Assembly: GCA_000985875.1 (NCBI GenBank)
Contig: CCRI01000005.1
Location: forward strand, 1-64,000
Origin: Neorhizobium galegae bv. officinalis
GTDB lineage: Bacteria > Pseudomonadota > Alphaproteobacteria > Rhizobiales > Rhizobiaceae
Direction of reading: 5' to 3'
DNA: 64,000 nucleotides
The translations under genes were made by a program, and so were the position numbers. Below the pieces are notes generated by a model. The model saw only the letters and a program-made list of their open reading frames with translations. It ran no database searches and had not been told where the DNA came from. This document shows, piece by piece, positions 47,223 through 56,748 of the stretch (its first letter is position 1; every line of letters begins with the position of its first letter).

Positions 47223-48260
47223 ATGTCCGGATTGAACCTCAACCATGTGACGAAGCAGTTCGGCAACTTCACGGCCGTCAACGACGTGAACCTGTCGGTG
47301 CCGGACGGCACGTTCGTCTGCCTGCTCGGACCGTCGGGCTGCGGCAAGACCACGCTGATGCGGATGATCGCGGGCCTGGATCTTCCGACCGGCGGCTCGA
47401 TCCAGCTCGGCGGCGCCGATATCACCCAGGTGCCGACCCACAAGCGCGACCTCGGCATGGTTTTCCAGTCGCTGGCGCTGTTCCCGCACCTGACGGTCGG
47501 AGAAAACATCGCCTATTCGCTGCGAATCCGAGGTACGCCCAAGGACATACAGAAGAAGCGCGTCGACGAACTGCTGGCGATGATACATCTGCCGGGTTTT
47601 GCCGATCGTTCCGTGGCAAAACTCTCCGGCGGCCAAAGGCAACGCGTGGCGATCGCCCGCGCACTCGCCATCTCGCCAAAGCTTTTCCTGCTCGACGAGC
47701 CGTTGTCTGCGCTCGATGCGAAGCTGCGCGAGGCGATGCAGGTGGAACTGCGCCAACTTCAGCAGCGGCTCGGCATTACCACCATTGTCGTTACCCATGA
47801 CCAGCGCGAGGCGATGACAATGGCCGATACCGTCGTCGTCATGAACGGCGGCGAGATCCGCCAGGCGGCCGCCCCGGTCGATATCTACCGCCGCCCAGCC
47901 GATAGTTTCGTCGCCGATTTCATCGGCCAGACCAACCTCCTGCCCGTCGCAGCCGACAGCGCCGGCCGCGCCAGCGTGCTCGGCGAACTGGTCGAGGGTA
48001 TAGCGCTCCCCGCCGGTGCGGCAAAAGGCATGCTCTCGGTGAGGCCGGAAGACGTGCAGCTCACCGCCCCCGGTCACGGGGCGATTGCCGGCACCGTCAC
48101 CTTCATCCGTGATCTCGGCGGGGCGATCGAAACCTTCGTGGAGGCGGGCGGCACCCAGGTGATCGCGGTATCCTCGCCGCGCAACCGGCCGGACGTTTCG
48201 GTCGGCCAGAGCGTCGGCATCAGGCTCGATCCGGCCACCAGCGTGGTGCTCGCCAGATGA
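47223..48260 (+). CDS. ABC transporter ATP-binding protein, PotA type
   Basis: 345 residues. Walker A CLLGPSGCGKTTLMRMIAG, Q-loop region GMVFQSLALFPHLT, signature VAKLSGGQRQRVAIARAL, Walker B LFLLDEPLSALD, switch His in VVTHDQREA. A C-terminal TOBE domain (MLSVRPEDVQLTAPG) is typical of polyamine/iron importers. Its TGA overlaps the PotB ATG (ATGA). Confidence 0.95.
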   Translation: MSGLNLNHVTKQFGNFTAVNDVNLSVPDGTFVCLLGPSGCGKTTLMRMIAGLDLPTGGSIQLGGADITQVPTHKRDLGMVFQSLALFPHLTVGENIAYSLRIRGTPKDIQKKRVDELLAMIHLPGFADRSVAKLSGGQRQRVAIARALAISPKLFLLDEPLSALDAKLREAMQVELRQLQQRLGITTIVVTHDQREAMTMADTVVVMNGGEIRQAAAPVDIYRRPADSFVADFIGQTNLLPVAADSAGRASVLGELVEGIALPAGAAKGMLSVRPEDVQLTAPGHGAIAGTVTFIRDLGGAIETFVEAGGTQVIAVSSPRNRPDVSVGQSVGIRLDPATSVVLAR

Positions 48261-49111
48261 GACGCGAACCGCCGCAACGCCTTGCCGATTACGGACCGCT
48301 CTTTTTCCCGGCGGGCATGCTGATCGTGTTCTTCGTGGTGCCGTTCGCCACGATGATCGCGGTCTCCGTGTTTCAGCGTGAACAAGGCGGTTTCTATACG
48401 CCCGCCTTCGTATTCGACAACTATGCCCGTTTCCTCAGCCTGTTCTTCGGCAAGGTCCTCGGCTTTTCGCTGTTCCTGGCGATCGCAGTCGCGGCGGCCT
48501 GCGTCGTGATCGGCATTCCCTTCACCTATCTCCTCTCCCGCTCGCCCCGAAAGATCCAGATCGTCTGGCTGGTGGCGCTGCTCTCCATCCTGTCGCTCTC
48601 GGAAGTGATGATCGGTTTTGCCTGGTCGACGCTGTTTTCGCGCACCGCCGGCATCACCAACCTGTTCGTCTGGCTGGGGCTTATGGCCCAGGCCCAGGCA
48701 TTGACCCCGAGTTTCGGCGCGGTCATGACCGCCATGACCTATCAGGCCTTCCCCTACACGGTACTGGTCCTCTATCCGGCGCTGGTGCGCCTCGACCCGA
48801 CGCTCACCGAAGCGGCGCGCACGCTCGGCGCCTCGCCGGTCAAGGCCTTCTTCACCGTCGTGGTGCCGGCGCTGCGCAACACCATTCTGGCGACGCTGAT
48901 CATGGTCTTCATCTTCGCGCTCGGCTCCTACCTGCTGCCGCAACTGCTCGGAAGGCCCCAGCACTGGACGCTGTCGGTGCTGATCACCGACCAGGCGATC
49001 TACCAATCGAACATGCCGTTTGCCGCCGCCATGGCCGTTTTCCTTGTGCTCGTGTCGCTGGCATTGGTCGGTCTCGCGCTCTATGCCGGACAGCAGAGGC
49101 AAGCGAAATGA
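48257..49111 (+). CDS. ABC transporter permease, PotB type
   Basis: 284 residues, six membrane spans. The EAA-like cytoplasmic loop is LTEAARTLGASPVKAFFTVV near residue 190. Partner of the following permease; forms the channel of the importer. Both ends overlap neighbours by four bases, a tightly coupled operon. Confidence 0.94.
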   Translation: MRREPPQRLADYGPLFFPAGMLIVFFVVPFATMIAVSVFQREQGGFYTPAFVFDNYARFLSLFFGKVLGFSLFLAIAVAAACVVIGIPFTYLLSRSPRKIQIVWLVALLSILSLSEVMIGFAWSTLFSRTAGITNLFVWLGLMAQAQALTPSFGAVMTAMTYQAFPYTVLVLYPALVRLDPTLTEAARTLGASPVKAFFTVVVPALRNTILATLIMVFIFALGSYLLPQLLGRPQHWTLSVLITDQAIYQSNMPFAAAMAVFLVLVSLALVGLALYAGQQRQAK

Positions 49112-49902
49112 CAACAATGCGCCGCCTCTTCTTCTTCGTCGTCGGCCTGTTCCTGGCTCTGCCGCTGATCGTCGTCGCCGGCGTGTCGATCAATGCGCGC
49201 CAGACGCTCGCCTTCCCGCCGCAGGGCTTTTCGCTCTCCTGGTACGGCCAGATCTTCACCAATCCCGAATGGCGCAATGCGCTGGTCGCCTCGCTGACGC
49301 TTGCCGCCTCCTCGGCGCTTCTGGCGCTGCTGATCGCACTGCCGCTTGCCTGGTTCCTGTGGCGGCGGATCGCCCCCTGGGCCAACATATTCCAGCTTCT
49401 CGGTGTGGCGCCCTTCACCCTGCCGCCAGTCATTACCGCGCTCGGGCTGCTTACCTTCTGGGCGACGACCGGCTTTTACGGCCAACCATGGACGGCGGTG
49501 ATCAGCCACGGCATCTTCTTCGTCACGCTGCCGCTGGTGACCCTGTCGCTCGGCTTTTCGGCGATCGACCGTTCTCTGGTGGAAGCGGCCGCCACCATGG
49601 GTGCCGACGACCGGGTCATCTTCAGAACCGTCGTACTGCCGCTGATCCTGCCCTATCTCGTTTCCGGTTACGCCTTCGCCTTCGTTCTGTCGCTGAACGA
49701 ATATATTGTCGCCTACATGACCGTTGGTTTCACCATGGAAACCCTGCCGATCAAGATCTTCAACGCGCTGCGCTACGGCTATACGCCGACCATGGCCGCG
49801 GTGACGGTGCTTTTCCTGGTCATCGCGGCAGTGATTTTCGGCCTGGTGGCGCGCTTCGGCGACCTGCCGAAACTCTTGGGCGCCATGTCGGACGAGCGCT
49901 AA
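49108..49902 (+). CDS. ABC transporter permease, PotC type
   Basis: 264 residues, six membrane spans. EAA loop SLVEAAATMGADDRVIFRTV. N-terminal FFFVVGLFLALPLIVVAGVS is the first span, then SINARQTLAFPPQGFSLSWY, usual in PotC-like proteins. Completes the importer with the PotD, PotA and PotB types. Twelve bases before the amidase gene. Confidence 0.94.
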   Translation: MTTMRRLFFFVVGLFLALPLIVVAGVSINARQTLAFPPQGFSLSWYGQIFTNPEWRNALVASLTLAASSALLALLIALPLAWFLWRRIAPWANIFQLLGVAPFTLPPVITALGLLTFWATTGFYGQPWTAVISHGIFFVTLPLVTLSLGFSAIDRSLVEAAATMGADDRVIFRTVVLPLILPYLVSGYAFAFVLSLNEYIVAYMTVGFTMETLPIKIFNALRYGYTPTMAAVTVLFLVIAAVIFGLVARFGDLPKLLGAMSDER

Positions 49903-49914
49903 AGGAACGAGCCC

Positions 49915-50685
49915 ATGAAGATCGCCGGTTTCCAGATGCAGCCCGTCGTCGGCGACATCGAGGCGAACCTCGCCAAGATCGAGACGGCGGCCGATGAGGC
50001 GGCCGCCAAGGGCGCCACCCTGCTGATCGCCCCGGAACTGGCGCTGACCGGTTATGGCGCGGCGGAGAAATTTCCCGATCTCGCCACGCCCGCGCACGGC
50101 CCGGTAACCGACCGGCTGTCGGAGATCGCCGCCAAACATGGGCTGGCGATCGTCGCCGGCTTTGCCGAAAAGACCTTCGAAAACACCTTCAACAGTGCCT
50201 TCTTCACCGACGGCAAGGGCCAGACGGCGGTCTATCGCAAATGCAATCTCTACGGCCCCTATGAGCGCAAGTGGTTCGCACAGGAAGATCGCCGCCAGGT
50301 TCTGGTGACGCACGAAGGCGTCAGGCTCGGGTTCCTGATCTGCTACGATGTCGAATTCCCGGAAAACGTCCGGCAGCTCGCAAAGGGCGGCGCCGATCTC
50401 GTCGTCGTGCCGACAGCGCTGCCGACCGGCTGGTCCGGTCAGTTCATCGCCGAGCACATGATCCAGGTCCGCGCCTTCGAGAACCAGGTTTTTGTCGCCT
50501 ATATCAACCATTGCGGCTCCGACGATCTGTTCGCCTATGCCGGCCTTTCGCGGATCGCGGCACCGGACGGCAGGTTGATTGCCGAGGCACCCGCCGAGGG
50601 TGAGGCCCTGATCATCGCCGAGATCGATCCGACGGCCTACGCCCAGTCGCGGGCGGAGAACACCTATCTCGCCGATCTCATTTGA
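49915..50685 (+). CDS. Carbon-nitrogen hydrolase (nitrilase superfamily, DavA-like amidase)
   Basis: 256 residues. Glu-Lys-Cys catalytic triad: Glu in LLIAPELALTGYG, Lys in TAVYRKCNLYGPYE, Cys in RLGFLICYDVEFPENVRQLA. The stretch around Cys and the YRK..LYG segment resemble 5-aminopentanamidase (DavA) and related omega-amide amidases rather than N-carbamoylputrescine amidase. In this operon an amide such as 4-guanidinobutyramide could be the substrate, giving the acid for the ureohydrolase (inference). Confidence 0.85.
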   Translation: MKIAGFQMQPVVGDIEANLAKIETAADEAAAKGATLLIAPELALTGYGAAEKFPDLATPAHGPVTDRLSEIAAKHGLAIVAGFAEKTFENTFNSAFFTDGKGQTAVYRKCNLYGPYERKWFAQEDRRQVLVTHEGVRLGFLICYDVEFPENVRQLAKGGADLVVVPTALPTGWSGQFIAEHMIQVRAFENQVFVAYINHCGSDDLFAYAGLSRIAAPDGRLIAEAPAEGEALIIAEIDPTAYAQSRAENTYLADLI

Positions 50686-50795
50686 GTCCCGCGCCTCCGG
50701 AGTAATCAGCCCAGGTCAATACGACCTTGGCGAAGCTCCCAATTCCTTTGATAATGTTGTATAGCGTTCGGCGTTACAGCATTCCGGGGGGAGGC

Positions 50796-51875
50796 ATGAC
50801 ACGTATATTCCGGGCTCCGGCTTTTTATATCCAGGGTCCCGGGTCCTTAAATCTGCTTGGCGAAAAGGCGGCGACGCTCGGCCGTTCGGTCGTAGCAATC
50901 TGCGACGCCGCGGTGTTTCCCCATGTCGAGGCGGGCCTGACCGAAACGCTCACCCGCCAGGATATCACGCCCACCATCATCCCCTTCGATGCGGACGTTA
51001 CCTACCGGGAAATGGACCGCCTGGCCGAACTGGTTCGCGCCAGGGGCGGCGAAGTGGTGGTCGGCATCGGCGGCGGGCGGACGCTTGATGTCGCCAAGGG
51101 TGTGGCACGCCGCACCGGCCTGCCCTTCGTCAGCGTGCCGACTGTCGCCTCCACCGACGCACCCTCGACCCGTGGCATCGTCATCTACGACGACGACCAC
51201 AGGATGATCGCAGTCGAGCAGATGGACCAGAACCCGGCCTTCGTGATTGTCGACACCGCGATCATCGCCAAAGCCCCTGCCCGGCTGCTGCTCGGTGGCA
51301 TCGGCGATGCGCTGACCGCAAAATTCGAGACGGAAGGCGCCTGGAAAGGCACCGGCCTTTCAAAGCAGGGCACGCGGCCGCTGAAGACGGGCGTGATGCT
51401 CGGCGATATCTGTTACCGTATGCTGCTCGAACACGGGCCGGGTGCCATGCGGGTGGCCGGAACAGGCGAGGTGACACCGGATCTCGAAGCCGTCGTCGAG
51501 GCGATCCTCTGGCTCAGCGCCGTCGCCTTCGAAAACACCGGTCTTTCCATCGCCCATGCGGTCGCGACCGAACTCGGCGCGATCGAGCCGGTGCGAAAAC
51601 AGTCCCTGCACGGCGAACATGCCGCCTATGGCACGCTGGTGCAGGCCGTTGCGGAGGGCCGTAGCGAAGACGAACTGACGACCCTGTTCGGCTTTTACGA
51701 CGAGATCGGCATGCCGCGCCGGCTTTCGGCGCTTGGCCTCCCGGATGTCGGCGATGCGGCGATCGAGCCTCTTGCGACGGCCTGCGCAAAAAGCCCGTTC
51801 ATGGTCAATCAGGAACGGATGCTCGGTGCCAATGATCTGGTCGCCGCCTTCCGGGTTGTGGAAAACTACGCTTAA
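50796..51875 (+). CDS. Iron-containing alcohol dehydrogenase family (glycerol dehydrogenase-like)
   Basis: 359 residues. NAD-binding GIGGGRTLDVAKGVARR, then STDAPSTRGIVIYDDD; metal ligands Asp/His in STDAP, LSIAHAVATELG and LHGEHAAYGTLVQ, the GldA pattern. The ATG at 50796 follows GGGGGGAGGC. It lies 110 bases after the amidase gene and may have its own promoter. Substrate could be an alcohol or aldehyde formed downstream of the amine pathway (inference), or glycerol. Confidence 0.88.
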   Translation: MTRIFRAPAFYIQGPGSLNLLGEKAATLGRSVVAICDAAVFPHVEAGLTETLTRQDITPTIIPFDADVTYREMDRLAELVRARGGEVVVGIGGGRTLDVAKGVARRTGLPFVSVPTVASTDAPSTRGIVIYDDDHRMIAVEQMDQNPAFVIVDTAIIAKAPARLLLGGIGDALTAKFETEGAWKGTGLSKQGTRPLKTGVMLGDICYRMLLEHGPGAMRVAGTGEVTPDLEAVVEAILWLSAVAFENTGLSIAHAVATELGAIEPVRKQSLHGEHAAYGTLVQAVAEGRSEDELTTLFGFYDEIGMPRRLSALGLPDVGDAAIEPLATACAKSPFMVNQERMLGANDLVAAFRVVENYA

Positions 51876-51934
51876 AGCGGGCTCGACCTGCACAAAATAT
51901 AAATATAATTGTCTGGGAACACAGGGGATTTAGG

Positions 51935-52837
51935 ATGCCGTCAGATAAGACCAAGGCGCCGGAGGAATGGACCCAGCGCCGCATTCAGTCGATCGAGGTC
52001 GGCTTCCAGGTCATTCGCGCCATGGAGGCGGCGAACGGCCCGCTGCCGCTGCGCGATATTGCTGCCGCAGCCGGCATGCCGCCCAGCAAGGCGCATCTCT
52101 ACCTCGTCAGCTTCGTCAAGGAGGGCGTCGCCTTTCAGGATCCGGTCACCGGCCATTACGGGCTCGGGCGCTTCGCGATCCAGCTCGGCCTGTCGGCCAT
52201 CCGTCAGCTCGACGTGGTGGAATTCGCCCGCGAGGAACTGGCGGCGCTGCAGCGCACCGCCGGTTTCGCGACCTATCTTTCGCTGTGGGGCGACCGCGGG
52301 CCGGGCATCGTTTCCAAGGTGGACGGCGAGCGGCAAGGATCGCTTGCCGTGCGCCTCGGCTACGTGCTGCCGCTTCTGACCTCGGCAACCGGCCAGGTCT
52401 TCCTCACCTATCTCAACGAAAGCGAAACCATGGCGGTGCGTCAGGACGAGATCGCTGCAGCCAAGCGGGGTGCGTCGGATGACACCGCCTTGCTCTCGCC
52501 GCGCGTCACCACCATCAAGGACATCCAGAAGATCATCGAGACCGTGCGCCACCAGGGTTATGCGATGACGGTCAACAGCATCAATTCGAGCTTCGCCGCG
52601 ATCGCCGCGCCGGTCTTCGACTATAGCGGCCGGATCGTCGCGACCATGACCGTGCTCGGCTCCGACAAACAGCTCGCCGGCTCCCGCAAGAAACCGACGA
52701 TCGAAGCACTGCTGTCCGCCGCCCACCGGCTTTCCGAACGGCTCGGCGCACCTGGGCGCGGGGCCAAGGGCGAGAACAAAGTCAAGCTGCCCGCGCCGCG
52801 CAAGCCGACAAAGGCGAAAAGCACGGCGGGGCGGTGA
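51935..52837 (+). CDS. IclR family transcriptional regulator
   Basis: 300 residues. N-terminal winged HTH (SIEVGFQVIRAMEAANGPLP, GMPPSKAHLYLVSF), then an IclR effector domain (RLGYVLPLLTSATGQVFLTY, KIIETVRHQGYAMTVNSINS). A basic tail (KLPAPRKPTKAKSTAGR) is unusual. Placed between the dehydrogenase and the gentisate genes; either cluster may be its target. Confidence 0.9.
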   Translation: MPSDKTKAPEEWTQRRIQSIEVGFQVIRAMEAANGPLPLRDIAAAAGMPPSKAHLYLVSFVKEGVAFQDPVTGHYGLGRFAIQLGLSAIRQLDVVEFAREELAALQRTAGFATYLSLWGDRGPGIVSKVDGERQGSLAVRLGYVLPLLTSATGQVFLTYLNESETMAVRQDEIAAAKRGASDDTALLSPRVTTIKDIQKIIETVRHQGYAMTVNSINSSFAAIAAPVFDYSGRIVATMTVLGSDKQLAGSRKKPTIEALLSAAHRLSERLGAPGRGAKGENKVKLPAPRKPTKAKSTAGR

Positions 52838-52855
52838 CATTCTGAAAAGTTAAAG

Positions 52856-52903
52856 CGCCCTCATCCGGCTTCCCCACCTCGTTCTCACCGGAGAGGGGAT
52901 GTG
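52856..52903. repeat. Partial RIME-like mosaic repeat
   Basis: CGCCCTCATCCGGC followed by GTTCTCACCGGAGAGGGGA, the truncated form of the rhizobial repeat, shortly after the IclR stop. Confidence 0.65.
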
Positions 52904-53061
52904 CCGCGAAATAGCCGCTCCAGCCGCCCAGCGTGCAAGGGGCGCCGAGCGTTACGGAGGCAGAGCATCAGGCCCTCGCGGCCTGCTTCGGTAATTGACC
53001 ACATCAAATTAATTAGTGTACCTTACGATCTCTGGCTGGAGGAGCCAAGGAGGAGGATTTC

Positions 53062-54111
53062 ATGCATGAGATCGATGCAGCCACCGTTGCGAAACGGGAG
53101 GAATTTTATGCGCGGCTCAAGCCGCATAACATGGCACCCCTCTGGGAAGTGATGAAGGGCATGCTGCCGCCCGAGCCGACTTCCAGGGCGCAGGCGCATC
53201 GCTGGCGTTACGACGACATCCGCCCGCTGATCCTCGAATCCGGCAGCCTGCTGACCGCCGAGGAGGCGGAACGTCGCGTGCTGATCCTCGAAAACCCCGC
53301 CTTCCCGGCCCAGTCGCGTGCCACCTCGACGCTTTATGCCGGCATCCAGATCATCATGCCGGGCGAAGTTGCGCCAGCCCATCGCCACACGCCTTCGGCG
53401 CTGCGCTTCATGCTGGAAGGTTCGGGCGCCTATACGACCGTCGGCGGCGAGCGCACCCGCATGGCGTTCGGCGATTTCGTCATCACGCCCGTCTGGGCCT
53501 GGCACGACCACGGCAATGACGGTTCCGACCCGGCCGCCTGGCTGGACGGTCTCGACGTGCCGATGATCGCCTTTTTCGAAGCGGTGTTCCGCGAAGATTC
53601 CAACGACACCGAACAGGAACTGCTTCGGCCGGAAGGCGACTCGCTCGCCCGTTTCGGCTCCGGCATGCTGCCGATCAGCGGTTCCAGCCCCTATGGCCAG
53701 ACGACGCCGATCTTCAACTATCCCTATGAGCGCAGCCGCGAAGCGCTTTACCGCGCATCCCGCGGCGAGGCGGTCGACACGCATATCGGCACGACGCTGC
53801 GGTACTCCAATCCGCTCGACGGCGGCTGGACCATGCCGACCATGTCTGCCTGGCTCAGCCATTTCCCGAAGGGCATGGAAACGGCAAACATCCGCTCCAC
53901 GGACCATATCGTCATGTGCATCGCCGAAGGCACCGGCTCGATTACAATAGGCGCGAAAACCTTCGACTTCGGCCCCAAGGACGTGATCGTCGTGCCCGGC
54001 TGGTCGTGGCGCTCGTTCAAGGCGAACGAGGACGTCGTCGTGTTCTGCTTCTCCGACCGCGTGGCGCAGGAGAAGCTTGGCTATTTCCGCGAAGACCGCA
54101 CCCGCGTCTGA
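53062..54111 (+). CDS. Gentisate 1,2-dioxygenase
   Basis: 349 residues, bicupin. First cupin: PAHRHTPSALRFMLEG with the iron His ligands. Second: EGTGSITIGAKTFDF and VVPGWSWRSF. Opens the ring of gentisate to maleylpyruvate with ferrous iron and O2. RBS GGAGGATTTC. The next gene follows 28 bases on, encoding the hydrolase acting after ring opening. No maleylpyruvate isomerase gene is seen in the window. Confidence 0.93.
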   Translation: MHEIDAATVAKREEFYARLKPHNMAPLWEVMKGMLPPEPTSRAQAHRWRYDDIRPLILESGSLLTAEEAERRVLILENPAFPAQSRATSTLYAGIQIIMPGEVAPAHRHTPSALRFMLEGSGAYTTVGGERTRMAFGDFVITPVWAWHDHGNDGSDPAAWLDGLDVPMIAFFEAVFREDSNDTEQELLRPEGDSLARFGSGMLPISGSSPYGQTTPIFNYPYERSREALYRASRGEAVDTHIGTTLRYSNPLDGGWTMPTMSAWLSHFPKGMETANIRSTDHIVMCIAEGTGSITIGAKTFDFGPKDVIVVPGWSWRSFKANEDVVVFCFSDRVAQEKLGYFREDRTRV

Positions 54112-54139
54112 GCGAACACCAGGATCAGGGAGAAAAATC

Positions 54140-55009
54140 ATGCGTTTTTGTCGCTACGACGATAATCGTCTCGGCGTGGTCGTCGGCGATCAGGTGAAGG
54201 ACGTCACAAGCGTCCTCGATCGCCTGCCGAACTACCGTTACCCCTTCCCCCACGGCGACCAGTTCATGGCCCATTTCGCCGACTTGCGGCCCGTCATGGA
54301 AGAGATGGCGAAGACCGCACCGTCTAAGCCGCTGCCGGACGTCGCGCTTCTCAGCCCGATCGCCAATCCCGGCAAGATCGTCGGCGCCCCGGTCAACTAC
54401 CGGCTCCACCTCGACGAGGTGCTGGACAGCGACCAGTTGCATCACGGCATGAAGATCAAGCCGATCGCCGAGGCCGGCGTGTTCCTGAAGGCGGTCAGCT
54501 CGCTGGTCGGCCCGTCGGAAGGCGTCGTCGTCGACTGGGCAGACCGGCGCACCGACCACGAGATCGAACTCGCCGTCATCATCGGCAGACAAGCGTTTCG
54601 CGTGTCGGAAGCCGATGCGCTGGATTATGTCGCCGGTTATGCCATCTGCTACGACATCACCATCCGCGGCCCGGAAGAGCGCAGCTACCGCAAGTCGCTC
54701 GACACGTTCAGCGTCCTCGGCCCCTATGTGGTGACCGCAGACGAGATCCCGAACCCGAACAATCTCGATTTCGAACTCACGATCGGCGGCGAGACCCGGC
54801 AGAAATCCAACACCAGCATGCTGATCTTCAACGTCCAGAAGCTGATCGAATTTGCCAGCAAGGCCTACACGCTCTATCCCGGCGACATCATCATGACCGG
54901 CACGCCGGAAGGCGTCGCCCCGATCGCTCCCGGCGACGTGCTGCACGGCACGTTCGAAGGCATCGGCTCGATGGACGTGAAGGTCTACGGCAACTGGGAC
55001 AAGACATGA
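54140..55009 (+). CDS. Fumarylacetoacetate hydrolase family protein (fumarylpyruvate hydrolase-like)
   Basis: 289 residues. FAH core: GAPVNYRLHLDE, metal-binding DHEIELAVIIGRQ, KSLDTFSVLGPYV and MTGTPEGVAPIAPGD. In the gentisate pathway this family hydrolyses fumarylpyruvate (or maleylpyruvate directly) to pyruvate plus fumarate or maleate. RBS AGGGAGAAAAATC. Its TGA overlaps the MarR ATG (ATGA). Confidence 0.92.
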   Translation: MRFCRYDDNRLGVVVGDQVKDVTSVLDRLPNYRYPFPHGDQFMAHFADLRPVMEEMAKTAPSKPLPDVALLSPIANPGKIVGAPVNYRLHLDEVLDSDQLHHGMKIKPIAEAGVFLKAVSSLVGPSEGVVVDWADRRTDHEIELAVIIGRQAFRVSEADALDYVAGYAICYDITIRGPEERSYRKSLDTFSVLGPYVVTADEIPNPNNLDFELTIGGETRQKSNTSMLIFNVQKLIEFASKAYTLYPGDIIMTGTPEGVAPIAPGDVLHGTFEGIGSMDVKVYGNWDKT

Positions 55010-55506
55010 GTTCGGAGCCCACCCCATCGGCAGAGAAGGACGGCCATGCCGTCCTTCTCGACGGTGTCGTCGGCATTCGCATCCGCCGCCTGCAGGCGCT
55101 GTTCGGCAGCCATTGGCAGACCTGGTTCCGCGCCCGCTCGCTAGCGGTCACCCCGGTCCAGGGCGGCGTGCTGCTGCTGATCCGCCGTTATCCCGGCATC
55201 AGCCAGATCGCGCTTGCCCGCCGCCTGCGCATCGAACCGCCGACGCTGGTGCAGACGCTCGGCCCGCTCATCAAACACAAACTCGTCGAACGCGACCGCG
55301 CCACCGATGACGGCCGCGTCTACGAACTGCGCCTCACCAAGAACGGACTCGAGGCCGCCGCCCTGGTGGAAACCTCGACGCCGCAGCACGAGGCCGACCT
55401 GCTGCGGTTTCTTTCGCCGGAGGAGCGACAGGCATTTCTGGAACTGCTCGACAAGGCGATTGCGGGCGCTGAGGCGGCGATCGAGGGGCAGGAAAAGGCG
55501 GAGTAG
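55006..55506 (+). CDS. MarR family transcriptional regulator
   Basis: 166 residues. Winged HTH: ISQIALARRLRIEPPTLVQT, VERDRATDDGRVYELRLTKNG, the MarR wing. Overlaps the hydrolase gene and so is co-translated with it; a natural repressor of the gentisate operon with the aromatic acid as effector (inference). Confidence 0.92.
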   Translation: MSSEPTPSAEKDGHAVLLDGVVGIRIRRLQALFGSHWQTWFRARSLAVTPVQGGVLLLIRRYPGISQIALARRLRIEPPTLVQTLGPLIKHKLVERDRATDDGRVYELRLTKNGLEAAALVETSTPQHEADLLRFLSPEERQAFLELLDKAIAGAEAAIEGQEKAE

Positions 55507-55517
55507 CGCCTGCCTCC

Positions 55518-55556
55518 CCATCCTCATCCCTGTGCTTGTCACAGGGATGAGGATGG
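55518..55556. repeat. Perfect 17-bp hairpin repeat
   Basis: Arms 55518-55534 and 55540-55556 are exactly complementary with loop CTTGT. Positions 55524-55548 match 17746-17770 in 24 of 25 bases. It follows the MarR gene and may also end its transcript. Confidence 0.75.
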
Positions 55557-55689
55557 CGTGGGAGCATCCATATCCCAGACGCCAAGCACCACAACCAGCG
55601 CTATCTTCTCAACCAACCAGCCATTTCCCGATTGCCACATAACAGGCGGCCTGATACTCATTTCTCAGCATCTGGGAGGAGCGAAAATC

Positions 55690-56748
55690 ATGCGGTCATG
55701 GCAGGTATTCGAGGCATCGGAAGTGCTGCGGGAGGTCGAGGACGCGACCCCTGAACCGACAGGTGGCGAGGTCGTCGTCTCGGTGTCCCATTGCGGGCTC
55801 TGCCATTCGGACCTGACCCTGTGGAAGGGCATTTTCGACATGGGCGACAGGCAAGTGTCGATCGACAGTATCGGGATGAAGTACCCGCTCACCCTCGGCC
55901 ATGAAATCCTGGGCACCGTCACCGCCGTCGGCCCTGAGGTCAAGGACGTCAAGGTCGGCGATGTCAGGCTCGTTTATCCGTGGCTCGGCTGCGGCGAGTG
56001 CGAAACCTGCCGCGCGGGCCAGGAAAACCTCTGCATGCAGGGCCGGCCGCTCGGCATGCGCAGGCCCGGCGGTTTCGGCAGCCATGTGGTGGTGCCGCAT
56101 AGCCGTTACCTGATCGATACCGGCGATCTCGACCCCGCACTTGCCGCCACCTATGCCTGCTCGGGCCTTACCGCCTATTCGGCGATCAAAAAGGCCATGC
56201 CGGTTCGCCCCGACGAGGCGATCGTGGTGGTTGGGGCGGGCGGGCTGGGCCTCAGCGGCATCGTCATCCTGAAGGCGCTCGGGCACCGTAATATCGTTGT
56301 GGTCGATGTTTCGGAAGAGAAGCTGAAGATCGCAACCGAGGCCGGCGCTCAGAAAACTGTGCTTTCGACCGGCGACGACATGACGAAGAGGATCGTCGAT
56401 ACGGTCGGCCGGCCCGTGCGAACCATCATTGATTTCGTCAACAACAGCCAGACGGCGGCCTTTTGCTTCCCGGCGCTGGCGCGCGGTGGCCGTATCATCA
56501 TGGTCGGCATGTTCGGCGGCCAGCTTACCATCCCGACAATGCGGATGGCGCAAGGCGGCCTGAGCCTGATCGGCAGCATCACCGGCTCGCTGCAGGAATT
56601 GCGGGACCTGGTCGAGCTCGCAAAAAGCGGAAAACTCGACGCTATTCCCTATGAGGCGGTGCCGAAATCATCGATCAACGAGGCGATGAACCGGCTCTCC
56701 AAGGGTGCCGTCAAGGGACGTATCGTTCTGGAGGAGGAGCCGGCGTGA
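55690..56748 (+). CDS. Zinc-dependent alcohol dehydrogenase (Had-like, MDR)
   Basis: 352 residues. Catalytic zinc CGLCHSD, GHEILG; structural zinc CGECETCRAGQENLC; NAD fold VVVGAGGLGLSGIVILKAL. The overall look is that of 6-hydroxycyclohex-1-ene-1-carbonyl-CoA dehydrogenase and related hydroxyacyl-CoA oxidising MDR enzymes. RBS GGGAGGAGCGAAAATC. It is coupled to the thioesterase gene by GTGA overlap, so a CoA ester substrate is plausible (inference). Confidence 0.9.
   Translation: MRSWQVFEASEVLREVEDATPEPTGGEVVVSVSHCGLCHSDLTLWKGIFDMGDRQVSIDSIGMKYPLTLGHEILGTVTAVGPEVKDVKVGDVRLVYPWLGCGECETCRAGQENLCMQGRPLGMRRPGGFGSHVVVPHSRYLIDTGDLDPALAATYACSGLTAYSAIKKAMPVRPDEAIVVVGAGGLGLSGIVILKALGHRNIVVVDVSEEKLKIATEAGAQKTVLSTGDDMTKRIVDTVGRPVRTIIDFVNNSQTAAFCFPALARGGRIIMVGMFGGQLTIPTMRMAQGGLSLIGSITGSLQELRDLVELAKSGKLDAIPYEAVPKSSINEAMNRLSKGAVKGRIVLEEEPA

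Noticed and set aside
52856..52903. Possible insertion-sequence end
   Set aside because: It matches the rhizobial mosaic repeat style better, and no transposase is near.
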